Shown one piece after another: positions 5,814 through 9,393 of a DNA stretch of 9,393 bases. The notes below the pieces were generated by a model. The model searched no databases, was not told the DNA's origin, and saw only the letters and a program-made list of their open reading frames with translations. Position 1 is the first letter of the stretch, and each line of letters begins with the position of its first letter. The stretch spans positions 1 through 9,393 of the forward strand of contig JAFLRS010000068.1 in the NCBI GenBank assembly GCA_022511355.1, given 5' to 3'. This DNA is from Alistipes sp. (GTDB lineage: Bacteria; Bacteroidota; Bacteroidia; Bacteroidales; Rikenellaceae). Both the position numbers and the translations under genes were made by a program.

Positions 5814-6398
5814 ATGAACGTTCAAGTTTCGAGTGACCAGGCATTGCTCAAGAGTTATCTCGCGGGTAATAAAAGTGCTATTTCCCAACTCATCGAACGT
5901 CACAGCAGCCGCGTTCGCGACTACATCCGCATGATGGTGAAAGACAGAGACGTTGCCGATGATATACTTCAGGAGACCTTTATCAAGGCGGTTCGTGTAA
6001 TCGACGCCGGAAAATATGCCGACAAAGGACGCTTTTTGTCGTGGATTATGCGCATCGCGCACAATCAGGTGATAGACCACTATCGCGCCGGCAAGAACGC
6101 CCGAATGATTAACGAATCCGATGCCGGATACGACGTTCTGGGTACGATGCGTTATTCGGAACGCACGGTCGAAGAGGAGATGATTGCAGGTCAGACCGAT
6201 GCGCTCGTGCGCGAACTCATCGAACGACTCTCGCCCGAACAGCGCGAAGTCGTCAAATTGAGATATTACGAAGGTCTCGACTTCAAAGAAATCGCCGCAC
6301 AGACCAACGTAGGCATCAATACCGCATTGGGACGTATGCGCTATGCGCTCATCCACCTGCGCAAAATGATAGAGGAAAACAATTTGGTGCTTAATTAA
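5814..6398 (+). CDS. ECF-type RNA polymerase sigma factor (sigma-70 family, sigma2-sigma4)
   Basis: The protein has 194 aa, a normal ECF length, and directs RNA polymerase to a promoter subset. Region 2 spans about 20-93: the core-binding and -10 region segment holds DRDVADDILQETFIKAV (2.1-2.2) and GRFLSWIMRIAHNQVIDHYR (2.3-2.4). A linker at about 94-127 leads to region 4 at about 128-185, with LSPEQREVVKLRYYEGLDFKEIA and the helix-turn-helix recognition part TNVGINTALGRMRYALIHLRK. There is no extra C-terminal sensor domain, and no recognisable full-length anti-sigma gene lies next to it. It has its own promoter, a long leader and a strong SD, so it may be controlled after transcription. A 43-codon small ORF follows 73 nt later, and both end at the strong terminator at 6629-6659. 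The regulon cannot be inferred from the sequence. Confidence 0.95.
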   Translation: MNVQVSSDQALLKSYLAGNKSAISQLIERHSSRVRDYIRMMVKDRDVADDILQETFIKAVRVIDAGKYADKGRFLSWIMRIAHNQVIDHYRAGKNARMINESDAGYDVLGTMRYSERTVEEEMIAGQTDALVRELIERLSPEQREVVKLRYYEGLDFKEIAAQTNVGINTALGRMRYALIHLRKMIEENNLVLN

Positions 6399-6471
6399 AT
6401 TGTCGAGGCACACAATAAAATCCCCACGGCAACCGTTAAAGTATCGTAAAGATACCTAAACAGTTTTGCCT

Positions 6472-6603
6472 ATGGAAGAGTTTGACGACAAAGCTTTGCA
6501 TAATGTCGATGATGACGAACTGCTGATGAAAGGGGTGATTTGCGGGGACCATGAACTGTTCTACCTGCATTGCTACCTGAGCGAAGTTCTTCGGAATCGC
6601 TGA
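6472..6603 (+). CDS. Small acidic protein of unknown function, co-transcribed with the sigma factor (43 aa)
   Basis: ATG at 6472 opens 43 codons ending in TGA at 6601-6603; the product begins MEEFDDKALHNVDDDELLMKG and ends YLSEVLRNR. I do not recognise a family. Residues 12-30 (VDDDELLMKG..CGDHELF) resemble the usual ECF sigma N-terminus, D(E/Q)xLLxxxxxG(D/N), including that of the preceding gene (SSDQALLKSYLAGN). It may be a sigma2 mimic, a remnant of a duplicated sigma gene, or chance similarity. It also holds C24, H27, H33 and C34, which could bind a metal. There is no SD upstream. The gap before it carries a small hairpin, GTATC/GATAC (6441-6455). It sits between the sigma gene and a perfect terminator, which supports its being part of the transcript. 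Whether it is translated is unproven. Confidence 0.55.
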   Translation: MEEFDDKALHNVDDDELLMKGVICGDHELFYLHCYLSEVLRNR

Positions 6604-6628
6604 CAAAGGTTAATTCTTAAAGTGCGCC

Positions 6629-6659
6629 GGGAGAGGATTTCGATCCTCTCCCTTTTTTT
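6629..6659 (+). terminator. Strong intrinsic terminator after the sigma factor unit
   Basis: A perfect 10-bp stem GGGAGAGGAT/ATCCTCTCCC (6629-6638 with 6643-6652) closes a TTCG tetraloop and is followed directly by seven T (6653-6659). It ends the sigma factor/small-ORF transcript and isolates queA, whose promoter lies about 55 nt downstream. Confidence 0.93.
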
Positions 6660-6711
6660 GTCCCCCTGTCTCTTCGCTGCGGCAATCGTATTCGATTAAG
6701 GTGCGAATATG

Positions 6712-6740
6712 ATTGTTTTTTTGAATTTTTGCTAATTTTG
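6712..6740 (+). promoter_or_regulatory. queA promoter (TTTTTG-N9-TAATTTTG; near-leaderless start)
   Basis: TAATTTTG at 6733-6740 is a full match to the -7 consensus TAnnTTTG and is identical to the tgt octamer. ATTG at 6712-6715 (17-nt spacer) or TATG at 6708-6711 (21-nt spacer) could serve as -33. Expected transcription start is about 6745-6747, only 2-4 nt before the ATG at 6749. TTTTTG at 6718-6723 lies nine bases before the -7, exactly as upstream of tgt. Confidence 0.62.
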
Positions 6741-6748
6741 CCTCCGCA

Positions 6749-7954
6749 ATGGAACGACACATCGACATACGCGATTACGACTATCCGCTGCCCGACGACC
6801 GCATAGCCAAATTCCCGCTGGAGGAACGCTCTGCATCGAAGCTGCTCGTCTACCGCGGCGGCATGATTTCCGAGAGCCGGTTCGGGGATATCGCCGGCCT
6901 GCTGCCCGAAGGCTCGCTGCTGGTCTTCAACAATACGAAGGTGGTGCGTGCGCGGCTCATCATGCACAAGGAGTCGGGAGCGCGAATCGAGGTCTTCTGC
7001 CTCGAACCTCACGACCCCGCCGACTACGAACGCGCATTCGCCGTCAAGGGGAGCTGCCGTTGGAGCTGCATCGTCGGGAACCTCAAAAAGTGGAAAGAGG
7101 GCGACATCTCGATACGCTTCGAATGCGGCGGCAAACCGGCCCGTCTGCTGGCCCGCATCGAGGAACGTGGTTCGCGCGAACACATCGTCCGCTTCGAATG
7201 GGATGCCGACCTTACTTTCGGACAGCTGCTCGAATATCTCGGACGCATACCCATCCCTCCCTATCTCAACCGCGAAAGCACCGACGACGACAATACCCGC
7301 TATCAGACCGTATACTCCAAATTCGAAGGTTCGGTGGCTGCCCCTACGGCGGGTCTGCACTTTACCGAGGAGCTTATCGACTCGATGAAGGCCCGCGGTT
7401 TCGGATTCGAGGAGGTTACGCTTCATGTGGGTGCCGGGACCTTCCTGCCGGTCAAGGAGCAGGATGCCGTGAATCATCCCATGCACACCGAACACTTCGT
7501 ACTCTCTCTGTCGGCTCTCGAAAACATACGCCGCAACACGGGCCGCATTGCGGCTGTGGGAACCACTTCGGTGCGCACTCTCGAATCGCTGCCCGCTTTG
7601 GGCTGGCGCATACGGCGCGGATTGCAGCCCGACGACGTGACGGTGGGACAATGGGAGCCTTACGACATTCCCGACGACTATACCGGAGCCGATGCTCTCG
7701 ACGACATTATAGCGTGGATGCGCGGCCGCGGAGTTTCGCGAATCAAGGCTTCGACGCGTATAATGATTACTCCGCTCGGATTCCGATTCCGCATCGCGAC
7801 CAACATCATCACTAATTTTCATCAGCCGCAATCGACTCTGTTGCTGTTGGTTTCGGCCTATTTGGGGGAGGATTGGCGTCGCATATACGACTATGCCCTC
7901 CGCAACGGATTCCGATTCCTTTCTTACGGCGACTCTTCGCTGCTGATGCGGTAG
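6749..7954 (+). CDS. queA: S-adenosylmethionine:tRNA ribosyltransferase-isomerase (queuosine biosynthesis)
   Basis: QueA transfers and isomerises the ribosyl moiety of SAM onto preQ1 at tRNA position 34, giving epoxyqueuosine. It acts directly after Tgt. The protein has 401 aa, longer than E. coli QueA (about 356). Family motifs occur in order: FPLEERSASKLL (22-33), FNNTKVVRARL (60-70), LGRIPIPPYLNRE (164-176), YQTVYSKFEGSVAAPTAGLHF (within 185-205), LHVGAGTFLPV (225-235), MHTEHF (245-250), VGTTSVRTLES (270-280), TNFHQPQSTLLLLVSAY (355-371), and a C-terminal FLSYGDSSLLM. The extra length is spread over several internal segments, including about 310-330. The start at 6749 is 8 nt past a -7 element, so the mRNA is predicted to be nearly leaderless and without an SD. 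eno follows after 45 nt. No queuosine genes other than tgt and queA are in view. Confidence 0.97.
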   Translation: MERHIDIRDYDYPLPDDRIAKFPLEERSASKLLVYRGGMISESRFGDIAGLLPEGSLLVFNNTKVVRARLIMHKESGARIEVFCLEPHDPADYERAFAVKGSCRWSCIVGNLKKWKEGDISIRFECGGKPARLLARIEERGSREHIVRFEWDADLTFGQLLEYLGRIPIPPYLNRESTDDDNTRYQTVYSKFEGSVAAPTAGLHFTEELIDSMKARGFGFEEVTLHVGAGTFLPVKEQDAVNHPMHTEHFVLSLSALENIRRNTGRIAAVGTTSVRTLESLPALGWRIRRGLQPDDVTVGQWEPYDIPDDYTGADALDDIIAWMRGRGVSRIKASTRIMITPLGFRFRIATNIITNFHQPQSTLLLLVSAYLGEDWRRIYDYALRNGFRFLSYGDSSLLMR

Positions 7955-7999
7955 CGCACGGTTTTTGATGCTCTTCGGGCAATCTGAAAACCTGCGAAA

Positions 8000-9268
8000 A
8001 TGAAAATCAAATCCATCCATGCCCGCGAGATACTCGATTCGCGCGGCAATCCCACGGTCGAAGTGGATGTTCGGGCTGCGTGCGGAGCTTTCGGACGGGC
8101 TTCGGTACCGAGCGGGGCCTCCACCGGCGAACATGAAGCGATAGAGTTGCGCGACGGCGATTCACGCCGTTATGACGGTATGGGCGTTCTGCGCGCGGTG
8201 GCTAACGTGAACGATATAATAGCTCCCGAACTGGAGGGCATGGCGGTCACCGAACAGGAGGACATCGACCGCATAATGATAGCGTTGGACGGCACGCCTT
8301 CGAAATCGGCCTTGGGTGCCAATGCGTTGCTGGGGGTGTCGCTGGCCGTGGCCCGATGCGCTGCCGACGGATTGAAAATGCCGTTGTACCGTTATTTGGG
8401 CGGGGATGAGGCGTGCATTCTGCCGGTTCCGATGATGAATATCGTGAACGGGGGTTCGCACTCCGATGCTCCGATAGCCTTTCAGGAGTTCATGATTCGT
8501 CCTGCGGGAGCGGGATCCTTTCCCGAAGCGGTGCGTGCGGGAGCCGAGATATTTCATTCGTTGAAACGTATTTTGCGTCGTATGGGGTTATCGACGGCGG
8601 TGGGCGACGAGGGAGGATTCGCGCCGTCGTTCCGAAGCGTCGAGCAGACGATAGAGACGATAATTGAGGCTGTGACGGCGGCGGGTTATGAGGCGGGCCG
8701 CGATGTGATGCTGGCATTGGATTGTGCGGCTTCGGAGTTTTGGAGCGACGGTGTTTACGACTATTCGCGTTTCGAGGGTGCGGGCGGTGCGCGCAGGAGT
8801 TCCGCCGGGCAGGTGGAGTATTTGCGCGGATTGGTTTCCCGTTATCCGATAGACTCCATCGAGGACGGCATGGCGGAGAATGACTGGTCGGGTTGGCGTT
8901 GTTTGACGGGGGAGTTGGGTTCGGGATGTCAGTTGGTGGGCGACGACCTTTTCGTCACGAACACACATTTTTTGCGTCGGGGGATAGAGTCGGGCTGCGG
9001 GAATGCCATTTTGATAAAGGTCAATCAGATAGGCACATTGACCGAGACTATGGAGGCTGTGACTGTGGCTCGTTCGGCGGGCTTCGGCACGATAATATCG
9101 CATCGTTCGGGCGAGACGGAGGACACGACGATAGCTGACATAGCGGTAGCTGCGGGTGCGGGTCAGATAAAGACGGGTTCGTTGTCGCGTTCGGAGCGGA
9201 CGTCGAAATATAACCGATTGTTGCGAATAAGCGAGGAGTTGGGGAGTCGGGGGAGATACGGAAAATAA
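8000..9268 (+). CDS. eno: Enolase (phosphopyruvate hydratase)
   Basis: Enolase converts 2-phosphoglycerate to phosphoenolpyruvate in glycolysis, in the cytoplasm. The protein has 422 aa, close to the usual 425-430. Key sites are readable: proton-donor glutamate E204 in VGDEGGFAP; Mg ligands D241 (LALDCAASE), E288 (SIEDGM) and D315 (VGDDLFVTN); base K340 (ILIKVNQIGTLTET); H368 in the signature SHRSGETEDTTIAD; and K391 in GQIKTGS. The N-terminal motifs AREILDSRGNPTVEVDV and PSGASTGEHEA fix the start at 8000. It lies 45 nt after queA, where only a weak 5-bp hairpin (7969-7981) is seen, so it may be co-transcribed with queA; no good promoter or SD is visible in the gap. The second half is strongly G-over-C (30 G to 6 C in 8881-8940), with many TTG and GGG codons, odd for a normally highly expressed gene. 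Confidence 0.98.
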   Translation: MKIKSIHAREILDSRGNPTVEVDVRAACGAFGRASVPSGASTGEHEAIELRDGDSRRYDGMGVLRAVANVNDIIAPELEGMAVTEQEDIDRIMIALDGTPSKSALGANALLGVSLAVARCAADGLKMPLYRYLGGDEACILPVPMMNIVNGGSHSDAPIAFQEFMIRPAGAGSFPEAVRAGAEIFHSLKRILRRMGLSTAVGDEGGFAPSFRSVEQTIETIIEAVTAAGYEAGRDVMLALDCAASEFWSDGVYDYSRFEGAGGARRSSAGQVEYLRGLVSRYPIDSIEDGMAENDWSGWRCLTGELGSGCQLVGDDLFVTNTHFLRRGIESGCGNAILIKVNQIGTLTETMEAVTVARSAGFGTIISHRSGETEDTTIADIAVAAGAGQIKTGSLSRSERTSKYNRLLRISEELGSRGRYGK

Positions 9269-9297
9269 AAAAATGCGAAAAAATATGGTGTCGGATG

Positions 9298-9328
9298 ATT
9301 GTAAAAGAAAAAAAAGTTATTATATTTG
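9298..9328 (+). promoter_or_regulatory. Promoter of tRNA-Arg
   Basis: ATTG at 9298-9301 (-33) and TATATTTG at 9321-9328 (-7, full match to TAnnTTTG) are separated by 19 nt with an A-rich spacer. The start would be near 9333-9335, a few bases before the tRNA at 9340. The 30-nt gap between eno and this promoter shows no terminator. Confidence 0.75.
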
Positions 9329-9339
9329 CAGTCGCATTC

Positions 9340-9393
9340 GGCACCGTAGCTTAATTGAATAGAGCATCTGACTACGGATCAGAAGGTTACAGG
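9340..9393 (+). tRNA. tRNA-Arg (anticodon ACG), 5' part; cut by the window end
   Basis: Acceptor strand GGCACCG (9340-9346), UA, and D stem GCTT/GAGC (9349-9352 with 9362-9365). The anticodon arm is TCTGA-CTACGGA-TCAGA (9367-9383) with anticodon ACG at 9374-9376. A34 would be deaminated to inosine by TadA to read CGN codons. The D loop reads AATTGAATA, so position 19 is A where G is standard. The sequence ends within the variable loop/T arm (AGGTTACAGG); the T loop and 3' acceptor strand lie beyond the window. Confidence 0.92.

Noticed and set aside
5630..5836. 68-codon plus-strand frame before the sigma factor gene
   Set aside because: It covers the possible terminator, the promoter and the leader, and runs into the sigma gene out of frame. 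The product is not family-like.
7969..7981. Hairpin TGCTC/GGGCA between queA and eno
   Set aside because: It is only 5 bp including a G-T pair, with a 3-nt loop and no following T tract, so I do not call it a terminator.
6617..8134. 505-codon minus-strand frame opposite queA and the start of eno
   Set aside because: It is an antisense shadow of queA, runs through the strong terminator and the queA promoter, and has no recognisable domain.

Overview
The window looks like chromosomal DNA of a gut-type Bacteroidota, most likely near Alistipes/Rikenellaceae (Bacteroidales). The evidence is Bacteroidota-type promoters (a -33 TTG/TTTG and a -7 TAnnTTTG), almost no Shine-Dalgarno sequences, a Tgt without zinc cysteines, a kinase-less PASTA membrane protein beside an RluD-type pseudouridine synthase, and an enolase with Bacteroidota-like wording. 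Genus placement is inference. I see no mobile element, CRISPR array, phage gene or obvious defence system. This is mostly dense, co-directional housekeeping DNA, with every protein gene on the + strand.

Layout. Positions 1-55 hold the 5' part of a tRNA-Leu(UAG) on the minus strand, cut by the window edge. A divergent intergenic region (56-162) follows, carrying promoter elements for both directions. Positions 163-5546 form a tight five-gene run, probably one operon: tgt (queuosine base exchange), lptG (LPS export permease), mqnE (futalosine-pathway menaquinone synthesis), a three-PASTA membrane protein, and an rluD-like pseudouridine synthase. Junctions are 15 nt, a 4-nt ATGA overlap, 25 nt, and a 1-nt TGATG overlap. 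A possible weak terminator lies at 5629-5650.

Positions 5687-6659 form a second unit: a good promoter, a roughly 90-nt leader with a real Shine-Dalgarno, an ECF sigma factor, a 43-aa unrecognised small ORF, and a strong intrinsic terminator. Positions 6712-9268 form a third unit: promoter, queA (the other queuosine enzyme) and eno (enolase). The window ends in the 5' part of a tRNA-Arg(ACG) with its own well-matched promoter.

How the genes relate. tgt and queA act in the same pathway but sit in separate transcription units. Their start regions share a TTTTTG-N9-TAATTTTGC block, and both are predicted to give leaderless or nearly leaderless mRNAs. The first operon mixes tRNA modification, envelope biogenesis, quinone synthesis and rRNA modification, so it looks like a growth-linked housekeeping cluster rather than a single pathway. 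I found no clear novel system. The observations most worth following up are the shared tgt/queA promoter block, the zinc-site loss in Tgt, and the small ORF behind the sigma factor.
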